Part shown: positions 16,949 through 25,661 of the stretch, piece by piece
Layout: each line of letters begins with the position of its first letter
Numbering within the stretch: the first letter of the stretch is position 1
DNA from: Mycobacterium sp. ELW1
Lineage (GTDB): Bacteria > Actinomycetota > Actinomycetes > Mycobacteriales > Mycobacteriaceae
NCBI RefSeq assembly: GCF_008329905.1
Contig: NZ_CP032155.1
Coordinates: 2,170,001 to 2,234,000 of the forward strand
Direction: 5' to 3'
DNA: 64,000 bases
Translations under genes and position numbers: made by a program
The notes under the pieces: generated by a model
The model's database searches: none
Seen by the model: the letters and a program-made list of their open reading frames with translations, nothing else
Told to the model about the DNA's origin: nothing

Positions 16949-18003
16949 TGAGCACTCAGTCTGACGTTGCGCCGACGCACAAGGTCGTTCACGACGAACG
17001 GGTCAAGGAACGGAACCGGCTGCAGCGACTGCTGATTCGGCCCGAGATGGGCGCGGGCATCGGCGCCATCGGGATCTTCGTCTTCTTCCTCATCGTGGCC
17101 GACCCGTTCCGGCAGGCCTCGTCACTGGCCACCGTCCTCTATGCCAGCTCGACCATCGGGATCATGGCCTGCGGCGTCGCTGTACTGATGATCGGCGGCG
17201 AGTTCGACCTGTCGACGGGCGTCGCGGTGACGTTCAGCTCGCTGGCGGCATCGATGCTGTCCTACAACCTGCACCTCAACCTGTGGGCGGGTGCCGGTCT
17301 CGCGCTGATCCTGGCGCTGGGTGTCGGGTTCTTGAACGGCTTCCTGGTGATGAAGACCAAGATCCCGTCCTTCCTCATCACACTGAGCACCTTCTTCATG
17401 CTCGCCGGTATCAACCTCGCCGTCACCAAACTCCTTGCCGGACAGGTCGCCACGCAGAGCGTGAACGACATGCAGGGCTGGGACTCGGCACAGAAGGTGT
17501 TCGCGTCGTCGTTCACCCTGTTCGGCGTGAGCATCCGCATCACCGTGGTGTGGTGGCTGGTGTTCACCGCCGTCGCCACCTGGGTGTTGTTCAAGACCAA
17601 GATCGGCAACTGGATCTTCGCCGTCGGCGGTGACGCCGAAAGCGCTCGCGCAGTGGGTGTTCCGGTGACCAAGGTCAAGATCGGGTTGTTCATGTTCGTC
17701 GGCTTCTGCGCCTGGTTCGTGGGCATGCACCTGCTTTTCGCGTTCAACACGGTGCAGTCCGGGCAGGGCATCGGCAACGAGTTCTTCTACATCATCGCCG
17801 CGGTGATCGGTGGCTGCCTGCTGACCGGTGGTTACGGCACCGCCGTCGGAGCCGCCATCGGTGCGTTCATCTTCGGCATGACGAATCAGGGCATCGTCTA
17901 CGCGGGCTGGAACCCCGACTGGTTCAAGTTTTTCCTCGGCGCGATGCTGCTGTTCGCAGTGATCGCCAACAACGCCTTCCGTAATTACGCCGCCAAGAGG
18001 TGA
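16948..18003 (+). CDS. ABC transporter permease, RbsC/BPD-2 type
   Basis: Inner-membrane permease of 351 residues with 8-10 hydrophobic segments. Family markers are IGIMACGVAVLMIGGEFDLS (the GGxxDLS motif) and FLNGFLVMKTKIPSFLITL with the EAA-like region. Its start ATG overlaps the binding-protein stop (TGATG at 16946-16950). It should form a homodimeric channel with the ATPase encoded next. The N-terminus has about 40 polar residues before the first membrane segment. Confidence 0.92.
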   Translation: MSTQSDVAPTHKVVHDERVKERNRLQRLLIRPEMGAGIGAIGIFVFFLIVADPFRQASSLATVLYASSTIGIMACGVAVLMIGGEFDLSTGVAVTFSSLAASMLSYNLHLNLWAGAGLALILALGVGFLNGFLVMKTKIPSFLITLSTFFMLAGINLAVTKLLAGQVATQSVNDMQGWDSAQKVFASSFTLFGVSIRITVVWWLVFTAVATWVLFKTKIGNWIFAVGGDAESARAVGVPVTKVKIGLFMFVGFCAWFVGMHLLFAFNTVQSGQGIGNEFFYIIAAVIGGCLLTGGYGTAVGAAIGAFIFGMTNQGIVYAGWNPDWFKFFLGAMLLFAVIANNAFRNYAAKR

Positions 18004-18008
18004 GAGAA

Positions 18009-18824
18009 GTGACTGCGACCATGGATCGACCCACCGAAGAAGCCCCGTCCGGCGGCAAAGTGCCACTCGTCGAGATGAAGAACGTCGGCAAGACCTACGG
18101 CAACATCACCGCGCTCAAAGACATCTCGCTGCGAGTGCATGCCGGTGAGGTGACCGGCATCCTCGGCGACAACGGCGCGGGCAAGTCGACGCTCATCAAG
18201 ATCATCGCCGGATTGCATCAGCCGACCGACGGTGAGCTGCTGGTCGACGGCGAACCGACGAAGTTCACCTCGCCCGCCGACGCACTCGGCAAGGGCATCG
18301 CCACGGTGTACCAGAACCTCGCCGTCGTTCCGTTGATGCCGGTGTGGCGAAACTTCTTCCTGGGTCAGGAAATTCGTAAGAAGTCCTTCCCATGGTCGCT
18401 GGACGCCAACGCGATGCGGGCCACCACGTTGACCGAGTTGGCGAAGATGGGTATCGAGCTGCCCGACGTCGACGTGCCGATCGGTTCGCTGTCCGGTGGG
18501 CAGCGCCAGTGTGTCGCGATCGCCCGGGCGGTGTTCTTCGGGGCGCGGGTGCTGATCCTCGACGAGCCGACCGCCGCGCTCGGCGTCAAGCAATCCGGGG
18601 TGGTGCTCAAGTACATCACCGCCGCCAAAGAGGCCGGCTTCGGCGTCGTGTTCATCACCCACAACCCGCACCACGCGCACATGGTCGGCGATCATTTCGT
18701 GCTGCTCAACCGCGGCCGCCAGAAGCTCGACTGCAGCTACGACGAGATCACCCTGGAGCACCTGACCCAGCAGATGGCCGGTGGCGACGAGCTCGAGGCG
18801 CTGTCCCACGAGCTGGGCCGCTGA
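18009..18824 (+). CDS. ABC transporter ATP-binding protein, single domain
   Basis: Energises the importer. Walker A GDNGAGKST, signature LSGGQRQ and Walker B VLILDEP are intact, with a switch His in VFITHNPHH. At about 271 residues it has one ATPase domain, unlike RbsA/XylG-type proteins with two (about 500), so it must dimerise. The frame is open to 18000; GTG 18009 has a GAGGTGAGAGAA stretch upstream, which is in the permease end. Its TGA (18822-18824) is one base from the target duplication of the IS481 element, which did not damage it. Confidence 0.9.
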   Translation: MTATMDRPTEEAPSGGKVPLVEMKNVGKTYGNITALKDISLRVHAGEVTGILGDNGAGKSTLIKIIAGLHQPTDGELLVDGEPTKFTSPADALGKGIATVYQNLAVVPLMPVWRNFFLGQEIRKKSFPWSLDANAMRATTLTELAKMGIELPDVDVPIGSLSGGQRQCVAIARAVFFGARVLILDEPTAALGVKQSGVVLKYITAAKEAGFGVVFITHNPHHAHMVGDHFVLLNRGRQKLDCSYDEITLEHLTQQMAGGDELEALSHELGR

Positions 18825-18830
18825 CCTAGC
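18825..18830. repeat. Left target-site duplication CCTAGC
   Basis: CCTAGC directly flanks the left inverted repeat of the IS481-type element and is repeated at 19921-19926. It fits the NCTAGN target preference known for IS481. It also supplies the TAG stop (18828-18826, minus) of the transposase. Confidence 0.9.
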
Positions 18831-19812
18831 TGTACTGACCTGAGAGGTTAGGTACGCGGGTGGCGGGTGGTTGGCCGCCGAGTGCGGTGTGGCCGCGATG
18901 GTGATTGTAGGTATGCAGCCAGCGAGGGAACTCCGCGCACCGTTCGGCGTCGCTGGTGTAGAGCCGCGCATATGCCCATTCATCGGCAAGGGTTCGGTGG
19001 AATCGCTCCACCTTGCCGTTCGTCTGGGGTCGATAGGGTTTGGTTCGACGATGTTCGATCTGCCCGAGTGCATCTCGGAATGAGTGGGATCGGTAACAGG
19101 AGCCGTTGTCTGTCAACACTTTCCGTACGGTGAAGCCGCATGCGTTGAACCATTCGTTAGCCCTTTGCCAGAAGTCAGCAGCTGTGTCTTTGCGTTCGTC
19201 GATTAGCAGTTCGGAGTAGGCCAGCCGGGAGTGAGCGTCGATGGCGGTGTGCAAGAAGTGATAACCACGCCGCCCGGAACGGTCGCTGCCAGTTCCTATG
19301 CTTCTGTCCTTGCGGGAGTGATGATTTCCTGCGCTGCGGCCCAACATGCGCCATCCGCCGCCAGCCGGGATCTTGCCTACCTTCTTGACATCGACATGCA
19401 CCAGGTCGCCGGGGCTGGCTGACTCCATCCGCCGGATAACTCGCCCGGTGGGCCGGTCCAGCCACCGCAGCTTGGCTAGGCCGTAGCGCCTCAACACGTT
19501 GTGGACAGTCGAGACATTCAGTCCCAGCAGATAAGCAATGCGAGCCGGTCCCCAACGTCGAAGTACTCGGACTTTAATGATGCGCCGCTCGGTGCGTGTG
19601 GGGGTTTGATTAGGGCTGTGATGTGGGCGTGAGCTGCGGTCGGCCATGCCGGCTTCGCCTAGTTCGCGGTAGCGGCGGGCCCAGCGCGCAGCGGTAGTGA
19701 CCGCAACCTGGAACCGCTCGGCCGCCCGTCGCAGCGTCCAGCCATCCTCGACAACGCAACGTGCCAGCCGCAGACGACCGGTTTCGGACAAGGGGGCATT
19801 ACGGTGGACCAT
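18826..19812 (-). CDS. IS481-family transposase
   Basis: DDE transposase of 328 residues. An N-terminal helix-turn-helix (LRLARCVVEDGWTLRRAAER, then a second helical repeat RTERRIIKVRVLRRWGPARI) precedes an rve integrase core with Asp in HVDVKKVG, Asp in LTDNGSCY and Glu in NGKVERFH. The ATG at 19812 lies inside the element. The reading frame passes through the left inverted repeat and stops only at the TAG of the CTAG target, so the last two residues and the stop depend on the insertion site. The frame is intact, so the element could be active. Confidence 0.93.
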   Translation of the reverse strand: MVHRNAPLSETGRLRLARCVVEDGWTLRRAAERFQVAVTTAARWARRYRELGEAGMADRSSRPHHSPNQTPTRTERRIIKVRVLRRWGPARIAYLLGLNVSTVHNVLRRYGLAKLRWLDRPTGRVIRRMESASPGDLVHVDVKKVGKIPAGGGWRMLGRSAGNHHSRKDRSIGTGSDRSGRRGYHFLHTAIDAHSRLAYSELLIDERKDTAADFWQRANEWFNACGFTVRKVLTDNGSCYRSHSFRDALGQIEHRRTKPYRPQTNGKVERFHRTLADEWAYARLYTSDAERCAEFPRWLHTYNHHRGHTALGGQPPATRVPNLSGQYS

Positions 19813-19920
19813 GAAGACCTCCGGAGTGAGTTGGTGCGTTCCTTAAGCAGCTCGCACTTCACTCGGAGGTCTTCGTCATGTCACTACGCCACGCCGTACT
19901 TAACGTCCGTGGTCAGTACA
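18831..19920 (-). mobile_element. Complete IS481-family insertion sequence (1,090 bp)
   Basis: Ends are TGTACTGACC... at 18831 and the inverted ...GGTCAGTACA at 19920. The two ends match perfectly for 10 bases and imperfectly for about 26 (GTTA-GTAC shared). It is bounded by the 6-bp duplication CCTAGC. It carries one transposase gene on the minus strand. It lies in the one-base gap between the stop codons of two convergent genes and disrupts neither. Confidence 0.95.
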
Positions 19921-19926
19921 CCTAGC
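19921..19926. repeat. Right target-site duplication CCTAGC
   Basis: This copy contains the CTA that is the TAG stop of the minus-strand oxidoreductase gene (19924-19922). The duplication therefore preserved that stop codon. Confidence 0.9.
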
Positions 19927-20437
19927 GCGGCGTCAGCGCGAACAGCCGCAGCTCCCGGTCGGTCCGGGTGCGGTAGGCCTGATACATCGGGTAGGCCAGG
20001 AAGCGCGCGAGGCCGGCGTCGCGCTCGGGTCCGGTCACCAAGGTGGCCGTCACAGGGACCTCGATGCCGTTGATGGCGACGGTGGCCTCCGGGTTGGCCA
20101 GCAGGTTCAGGCTCCAGGCCGGGTGATGCTGCTGGCCGAAGTTGCTGCCGAGAACCAGCAGGCGCTCGCCGTCGCGCAGGTAGCTCAACGCCGACAACCG
20201 CGGCTGACCGGACTTGCGGCCGGTCGTGGTCAACAGCAGTTCGGGCATCGAGGTGGGGCCGAACAAGGTGTATTTGCCCTTGGTCGCCCGCAGCACGCGA
20301 CGATCAAAGGGCACGAGTGCCCTGATGACACGCGAACCCACTGCCGTCGAGGCAAAGGCGAGTACCGGCTTGAACAGCGGCGAGATGTCTTCTCGGCCCC
20401 AGTGACCGTCAGGAAAGCGTTGCGGCATACGTGCCAT
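19922..20437 (-). CDS. Deazaflavin (F420)-dependent nitroreductase-like oxidoreductase
   Basis: Ddn/DUF385-type protein of 171 residues with the split-barrel pattern of F420H2-dependent reductases. LLLTTTGRKSGQPRLSALSY is the characteristic cofactor segment, followed by VLGSNFGQQHHPAWSLNLLANP. It probably reduces an unknown cytoplasmic or membrane-near substrate with F420H2. It follows the Gfo/Idh/MocA gene by 32 bp on the same strand and may be the last gene of the second polyol-type operon. Its stop codon is in the duplication made by the IS481 element. Confidence 0.87.
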   Translation of the reverse strand: MARMPQRFPDGHWGREDISPLFKPVLAFASTAVGSRVIRALVPFDRRVLRATKGKYTLFGPTSMPELLLTTTGRKSGQPRLSALSYLRDGERLLVLGSNFGQQHHPAWSLNLLANPEATVAINGIEVPVTATLVTGPERDAGLARFLAYPMYQAYRTRTDRELRLFALTPR

Positions 20438-20469
20438 CGTGCCCGATGGCGGGCCGGCGCAGAACCCGT

Positions 20470-21447
20470 TCAGCGTGGTGACATGCCCGCCGCGCGGTAG
20501 GCCGCATCTACGTAATGCATGTTCTGCACGGCATCGCCGACGCCGATCGGCAGCGGTACGCGATCCAGGACGTGGGCGGCGAACGCCTCGAGTTGGTAGG
20601 TGTAGGACGCGCGGGTACCCAGGTGCTCCACCCGCGTTCCGGCCGCCGTGCGGATGGTGATCCGATCATCGGTGTGCGGCTTGATGAAGTCGTGCGCCAG
20701 CGCATCTCCCTTGGTGCCGACGACCTTGAGGGTGAACGAAAAGGCCTCGGCCACCATGGTGTTGGCACTGCAGCCGGTGGCTCCGGACGGGAAGCGCAGT
20801 TCGACGTCGCACCATTCGTCGACGCCCGGGCTGCGTTGGGAGGCGTGGGCGGCGGTGATCGCCGGACGGCCCAGGCCGCGGCCGCCGAGCTGGCGCATGA
20901 TGTGCAGGCCGTAGCAGCCGAGGTCCATCAGCGCCCCGCCGGCCAGATCCAGCGACCAGCGCGGGTCGTCGGGCGCCGGCGCCGGCATCGCCATCCGGAC
21001 CTCCACGTGCCGAATCTCGCCGAGCTCACCGTCGGCTGCCAGCTCGAACATCCGCTGAGTCACGGGATGGAACAGATAATGGAAGCCTTCCATCATGCTC
21101 ACCCCGGCAACGGTGGCGGCGTCGGCGACTTCCTGTGCCTCGATGTGGTTGCGCGCGAACGGCTTCTCGGTCAGCACTGGTTTGCCGGCCTTGACCGCCG
21201 CCAGGTTCCACGGGGCGTGCAGCCCGTTGGCCAACGGGTTGTAGACCACGTCGACTTCCGCGTCTTCGATCACGTCGGCGTAGCTGTCGGCGACGCGCTC
21301 CACCCCGTACGTGTCGGCGAACTGGCGGGCGCGCTCCGGATCTCGGGCGGCCACCACCACGAGCCGGTGGCCGAGATCGCGGGCCGGCCCGACGATCGCG
21401 TTCTCGGCGATCCGGGATGCGCCGAGCACGCCGATGCGCAGGCTCAC
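20470..21447 (-). CDS. Gfo/Idh/MocA family oxidoreductase
   Basis: NAD(P)-dependent sugar/polyol dehydrogenase-like protein of 325 residues, beginning VSLRIGVLGASRIAENAIVG. The signature EKPFARN is near residue 97 and the second half has the beta-sheet substrate domain (GGALMDLGCYGLHIMRQLGG), the glucose-fructose oxidoreductase/1,5-anhydrofructose-reductase-like branch. GTG 21447 overlaps the stop of the IolE-like gene as GTGA, so they are coupled; the longer open frame to 21954 is a shadow. It is the second dehydrogenase of this module; the substrate is not evident. Confidence 0.88.
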   Translation of the reverse strand: MSLRIGVLGASRIAENAIVGPARDLGHRLVVVAARDPERARQFADTYGVERVADSYADVIEDAEVDVVYNPLANGLHAPWNLAAVKAGKPVLTEKPFARNHIEAQEVADAATVAGVSMMEGFHYLFHPVTQRMFELAADGELGEIRHVEVRMAMPAPAPDDPRWSLDLAGGALMDLGCYGLHIMRQLGGRGLGRPAITAAHASQRSPGVDEWCDVELRFPSGATGCSANTMVAEAFSFTLKVVGTKGDALAHDFIKPHTDDRITIRTAAGTRVEHLGTRASYTYQLEAFAAHVLDRVPLPIGVGDAVQNMHYVDAAYRAAGMSPR

Positions 21448-22316
21448 GCCGGCACGCCGCCAGAGATCCGCTGGAGGTAGGCAACGCTGGCCAGTACGTC
21501 CCGCAGGGGGCCCTGGCCCTGCGGCTCGCCGTCGAGGATGGTGTCCTGTTCCAGGACGAACCAGCCGTCGAACCCGTTGTCCCGCAATGCGGCAACGATG
21601 CCCGCGATATCGACGTCGCCGGTGCCCAGCGGGGTGTACATGCCCTGGGACACCGCGTCGGTGTAGGTCAGCTCGCCGGACTGCACGCGGGCGGCCAGCG
21701 CCGCGTCGACGTCCTTGAGGTGGGTGTGCGCAATGCGCCCCGGCACCGTGCGGGCCAGCCGCAGCGGGTCGGTGCCACCGATCAACAGGTGCCCGGTGTC
21801 CAGGCACAGCGAGATCGACGACCCGGCCAGTACCCGGGCCACCTCGTCGCCCTTCTCGACCATCGTGCCGACGTGCGGGTGCAGCACGGCGGTGACACCG
21901 CGCTCGGCGGCGGCGGCGGCCAGCCGGTCGAGGTTGGCGAGCAACGTCGACCACTGTTCGTCGTCCAGATCGGGCCGGGAGTCATACCCGTCGGTACCGG
22001 TGGCGGCGGCGAGCACCAGCATCGAAGCACCGCACGCCACAATGGATTCCAGCACGCCGGCGACATCGGGAACCGGATCGTGGTCAGCGTCGTGCAGCAC
22101 CACTGGTGCGAAGCTGCCGACACAGCTCAGGCCGTGACGGCCCAGCAGCGCGGTCAACTCGCCGGGGTCGGCGGGCAGGAAACCTTCCGGGCCGAGCTCG
22201 GTGGCCGACAGTCCGGCGCGTCCCATTTCGGACAGCACCCGCTCGGGATCGAGTTGATAACCCCAGCCGGGCACTTCGCACACACCCCAGGAGATGGGGG
22301 CTCCGGCGATCTTCAC
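21444..22316 (-). CDS. Sugar phosphate isomerase/epimerase, IolE-like
   Basis: TIM-barrel protein of 290 residues starting MKIAGAPISWGVCEVPGWGY, the N-terminal pattern of 2-keto-myo-inositol dehydratases. Metal-site segments include HPHVGTMVE, CLDTGHLLIGG and HLKDVD. It probably dehydrates or epimerises a keto-inositol or keto-sugar produced by the neighbouring dehydrogenase. Its GTG start overlaps the upstream dehydrogenase stop (GTGA at 22316-22313). It is clearly different from the iolE at 6090, so the genome has at least two IolE-type enzymes. Confidence 0.85.
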   Translation of the reverse strand: MKIAGAPISWGVCEVPGWGYQLDPERVLSEMGRAGLSATELGPEGFLPADPGELTALLGRHGLSCVGSFAPVVLHDADHDPVPDVAGVLESIVACGASMLVLAAATGTDGYDSRPDLDDEQWSTLLANLDRLAAAAAERGVTAVLHPHVGTMVEKGDEVARVLAGSSISLCLDTGHLLIGGTDPLRLARTVPGRIAHTHLKDVDAALAARVQSGELTYTDAVSQGMYTPLGTGDVDIAGIVAALRDNGFDGWFVLEQDTILDGEPQGQGPLRDVLASVAYLQRISGGVPA

Positions 22317-23317
22317 TGGCGGACCTCCTCGATGCGGACCGGTGCGCCGCGGCGCAGCGATTCGGTGGCGGCTTCGGCGATCCAGGCGACCTCGACGGCG
22401 TCGGCCACGGTGGCACCGCGCACCGGTGCGCCCTTGACGACGTCGACGAAGCCGCTCAATTCGGTGCGGAACGCCTCGGTGAAGCGGTCCATGAAGAAGT
22501 GGTGCGGCTGTCCGGTCGGAAAGTCGTTGTGGGGATCGGCATTCCGTACCGGTACACCCTGATCCCAGCCGGCGACGACGGTGTCGTTGAACCCGTGCAC
22601 CTCCAGCCGGCAGTCATAGCCGCGGCCGTTGTACCGGGCGTTGGAGATGACGCCGAGCGCGCCTCCGTCGAACCGGACCACCACGGCCGCCGTGTCGACG
22701 TCACCGTATTCGGCGAACAGCGGGTCGCCTTGCGCGGTGCCGGTGGCGTAGACCTCAACGGCTTCCTGGCCGGTGATCCAGCGAACGGTGTCGAAATCGT
22801 GGACCGCGCAATCGCGGAAGATGCCGCCCGAACCGGCGATGTAGTCCATTGGCGGGGGAGCCGGATCCATCGTGGTGCTGCGGACGGTGTGCACCGTGCC
22901 CAGCGCACCGCGGTCCACCGCGGCCTTGGCGGCTGCGAATGCGGTGTCGAAGCGCCGCTGATAGCCGATCTGCACCGGAACGCCGGCCCGCATGATGGCC
23001 TCGGCGACCCTGGCGCTCTCGGCTGCGGTGGAGGCCACCGGTTTCTCGCAGAACGTCGGCAGCCCGCGTTCGGCGGCAGCCAGCGTCAGTTCGGCGTGCG
23101 CCGGGGTGGCGGCGGCGACCACAACCCCGTCGATACCCGACGACAGCAGCGCGTCGACCGAATCAACGGATCGCACACCGTATTTCGTCGCCACCTGAGC
23201 GACGACATCGGGACGCTCGTCGGTGACGACGAGGCCGTCGATCCCGTCGAGTTGGCTCAATGTGTCGGTGTGGAAGGCCCCGATTCGGCCGAGGCCGATC
23301 ACGCCGAGGGTGGTCAT
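22313..23317 (-). CDS. Inositol 2-dehydrogenase-like Gfo/Idh/MocA protein
   Basis: 334 residues with Rossmann GLGRIG at 8-13, EKP at 91-93 and the substrate domain motif GGIFRDCAVHDFDTVRWITG typical of inositol dehydrogenases (IolG branch, including the catalytic Asp and His). It should oxidise myo-inositol or an isomer such as scyllo- or chiro-inositol. ATG 23317 overlaps the dioxygenase stop (ATGA) and has GGAGAATCCC just upstream; the open frame to 24445 is a shadow of the dioxygenase gene. It lies second in the operon of the dioxygenase. Confidence 0.88.
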   Translation of the reverse strand: MTTLGVIGLGRIGAFHTDTLSQLDGIDGLVVTDERPDVVAQVATKYGVRSVDSVDALLSSGIDGVVVAAATPAHAELTLAAAERGLPTFCEKPVASTAAESARVAEAIMRAGVPVQIGYQRRFDTAFAAAKAAVDRGALGTVHTVRSTTMDPAPPPMDYIAGSGGIFRDCAVHDFDTVRWITGQEAVEVYATGTAQGDPLFAEYGDVDTAAVVVRFDGGALGVISNARYNGRGYDCRLEVHGFNDTVVAGWDQGVPVRNADPHNDFPTGQPHHFFMDRFTEAFRTELSGFVDVVKGAPVRGATVADAVEVAWIAEAATESLRRGAPVRIEEVRQ

Positions 23318-24474
23318 GGGATTCTCCGTTCGTTCTGGTCGCGCAACGCGACGTCGAGGGCTTCGGGGGACAGATCGTCGGCCAGTGCGGCGAGCACGAC
23401 GTCGACTTGGCTTGGCGGCGCGAGACTTCCGATCGGCTGGTCGAGGTCGAGGTTGGTGGGGAAGGGGTAACCCTCCGCGGTGGCCACCACGGTGTTCAGC
23501 AGCTCCGCGGCCGGTCGGCCCGCGGCCTTCATCGCGCGCAGCGCCGGGTACACCGCACGCACCATCGCGGTGCGGTCCAGGGCTTCCATGGCCCTGCCGA
23601 ACGGCGACGAGATCTGCAACAGGTTGGCCATCCGACGGACCGCGACTGAGGTGTTGGCGCCCGCCCCGTGATAGAGCGCCGGATTGAAGAACACCGCATC
23701 GCCCTTGCTCAGCGGGATCTGCACATGATGGGCGGCGAAGTAGTCGATGAACTCCGGTGAATTGAATGCCACATATCCGCCCTCGAACAGCTGCGAGTAG
23801 GGCAGCAGCATGGTCGGCCCGCTCTCGCGCGGCATCGCGGTGTGGGCGACTGCTCCCTGCAGCGTCAGCATCGGCGACAGCCGGTGTACATGCGCCGGAT
23901 AGTCGGTGAGCTGGCCGGGCGCGATGAATCCGAGATGGTAGTCGCGGTGCGGAACCTGTGCCGCACCACCGGGATTCACGACGTTGACCTGAGAGGTGAG
24001 CTGGTATCGCGGCCCGAGCCAAGCCTGGCAGACCAGGGCCAGCAGGTCGTTGGCGTAGTAGTCGGCATAGGCCTCGGGGGAGTGCAGTGCCAGCTTCTGG
24101 GCGGCGTTCCACACCCGGTCGTTGGCGCCCGCGGCACCGAAGTGGTCTCCGGCCACGCCGCCGGTGCGGCGCTGATCGGCGATCAGGGCCGTGAACGCCG
24201 CGCTGGCGGCGTCGACGACCGCGGCCGAGAAGGCGCCGCTGAACACGACGACGCCGGGACCTTCGGCCAGCGCGGTGATGAGTTCGGCCTGCAGGGCCCG
24301 CCGGTCGGCGCGGGTCATCTCCGCGGCGGAGTACACGAGGACGTTCTGCCGGACCTCGGCGGCATGCGGGTACGCCGAGAGATCGGTCTCCCGCTCGGTC
24401 AGGCTTACCAACTCGCCGAGTTGGTAAGCCCGCGCCGTCAACCACGGTTGAGTTTCCGCCCGCACATCGGCCAT
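23314..24474 (-). CDS. Phytanoyl-CoA dioxygenase (PhyH)-family Fe(II)/2-oxoglutarate oxygenase
   Basis: 386 residues with the double-stranded beta-helix iron site: His176 and Asp178 in PHRDYH, His269 in LYHGAG and Arg280 as probable 2-oxoglutarate ligand. Such enzymes hydroxylate or oxidatively demethylate small molecules. It is the first gene of the minus-strand operon with an inositol dehydrogenase-like and an IolE-like gene, and is divergent from the LacI regulator. I infer that it unmasks or modifies a polyol, for instance by O-demethylation, before dehydrogenation. This is not established; the substrate could be unrelated to inositol. Confidence 0.85.
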   Translation of the reverse strand: MADVRAETQPWLTARAYQLGELVSLTERETDLSAYPHAAEVRQNVLVYSAAEMTRADRRALQAELITALAEGPGVVVFSGAFSAAVVDAASAAFTALIADQRRTGGVAGDHFGAAGANDRVWNAAQKLALHSPEAYADYYANDLLALVCQAWLGPRYQLTSQVNVVNPGGAAQVPHRDYHLGFIAPGQLTDYPAHVHRLSPMLTLQGAVAHTAMPRESGPTMLLPYSQLFEGGYVAFNSPEFIDYFAAHHVQIPLSKGDAVFFNPALYHGAGANTSVAVRRMANLLQISSPFGRAMEALDRTAMVRAVYPALRAMKAAGRPAAELLNTVVATAEGYPFPTNLDLDQPIGSLAPPSQVDVVLAALADDLSPEALDVALRDQNERRIP

Positions 24475-24556
24475 GACGAAAAGTCTTGCTGTGACTCAGG
24501 CCGCAATCAACACCAGAAATCCATCAAAAACCCATCAGGGCGATAGGGTGCGAAAC
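24475..24556. promoter_or_regulatory. Divergent control region of the second polyol module
   Basis: An 82-bp space between the dioxygenase and LacI genes. It contains the direct repeat CCATCA-AAAAC-CCATCA around 24531-24537 and a -10 element TAGGGT (24544-24549). The ATG of the LacI gene begins 7 bases after that element, so the mRNA is probably leaderless. No perfect LacI-type palindrome was recognised. Confidence 0.45.
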
Positions 24557-25561
24557 ATGGCGCACCGCTTCAAAGTCCGCGAGATCGCCCAACAGTCCGG
24601 ACTGTCCGAAGCCACCGTCGACCGGGTGCTCAACGACCGACCCGGTGTCCGGGCGGCCACCCGCGCCGAGGTGCTGCATGCAATCGAGGATCTGGAGAAA
24701 CAGCGATCCCAATTGCGGCTCAACGGTCGTCGCTTCCTGCTCGACGTGGTGATGCAGACACCGCAGCGGTTCTCCGACGCCTTCCGCTCCGCGGTCGAAG
24801 CCGAACTGCCCGCATTCGCACCCGCGATGCTGCGCGCGCGGTTTCACCTGTGGGAGTCCGGGTCGACAGATCAGATGGTGGACACACTCGCCCGGATCAA
24901 GGGCAGCCACGGCATTGTGCTGAAGGCGCAGGACGAACCCGAGGTGGCCGAGGCTGTCGACCGTCTGGTGGCCACCGGCGTCCCGGTGGTGACCTACACG
25001 ACCGACATCCCGGCCAGTGCGCGCTGCGCGTACGTCGGCATCGATAACCACGGAGCCGGGACCACCGCGGCTTATCTGATGGATCAGTGGCTGGGTGACA
25101 CGCCGGCAGACGTACTGATCACGTTGAGCCGCACAGTGTTCCGAGGCGAGGCCGAGCGTGAGGTCGGCTTCCGGACCGCGCTGCGCAGATCCGGCCGCGG
25201 CATCGTCGAGGTCGGTGACAGCGACGGTATCGACGCGACCATCGAACGTCTGGTGGTCGACGCACTCGAGCGCCACCCCGACGTCGCCGCCGTCTACTCC
25301 GTCGGCGGTGGCAACACCGCGACGGTGGCGGCGTTCGACAAGCTGCGACGAGTCTGCAGAGTTTTCATCGCTCATGACCTCGACGCGGACAACCGGCGGC
25401 TGCTGCGGGAGGGCCGCATCTCGGCGGTACTGCACAACGATCTGCGTGCCGACGCCCGGCTCGCGATGCGGCTGATCCTGCAGCAGCACCGGGCGTTGCC
25501 CGGCGAGCCCGCACGCCCCGTCCCGATCCAGGTGATCACCCCGTACAACCTGCCTGCCTGA
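24557..25561 (+). CDS. LacI-family transcriptional regulator
   Basis: 334 residues. The N-terminal helix-turn-helix (KVREIAQQSGLSEATVDRVLNDRPGV, residues about 6-31, given here only by its ends as family evidence) is followed by a periplasmic-binding-protein-like ligand domain (TTDIPASARCAYVGIDNHGA, AVYSVGGGNTATVAAF). It is divergent from the dioxygenase operon and probably its sugar-responsive repressor. Start: ATG 24557 lies at leaderless distance from TAGGGT. An in-frame GTG three codons earlier and an open frame to 24473 are alternatives. The kinase gene follows on the same strand. Confidence 0.88.
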   Translation: MAHRFKVREIAQQSGLSEATVDRVLNDRPGVRAATRAEVLHAIEDLEKQRSQLRLNGRRFLLDVVMQTPQRFSDAFRSAVEAELPAFAPAMLRARFHLWESGSTDQMVDTLARIKGSHGIVLKAQDEPEVAEAVDRLVATGVPVVTYTTDIPASARCAYVGIDNHGAGTTAAYLMDQWLGDTPADVLITLSRTVFRGEAEREVGFRTALRRSGRGIVEVGDSDGIDATIERLVVDALERHPDVAAVYSVGGGNTATVAAFDKLRRVCRVFIAHDLDADNRRLLREGRISAVLHNDLRADARLAMRLILQQHRALPGEPARPVPIQVITPYNLPA

Positions 25562-25661
25562 ACTCGGCGAGTCGTCGATTCGAAGAAACCGCGACTAGCA
25601 TTCCGCGCCGACGGCGTCGATGGATGGCGCCCAACTGACGAAGCACCCAAGGAGACCGCCC

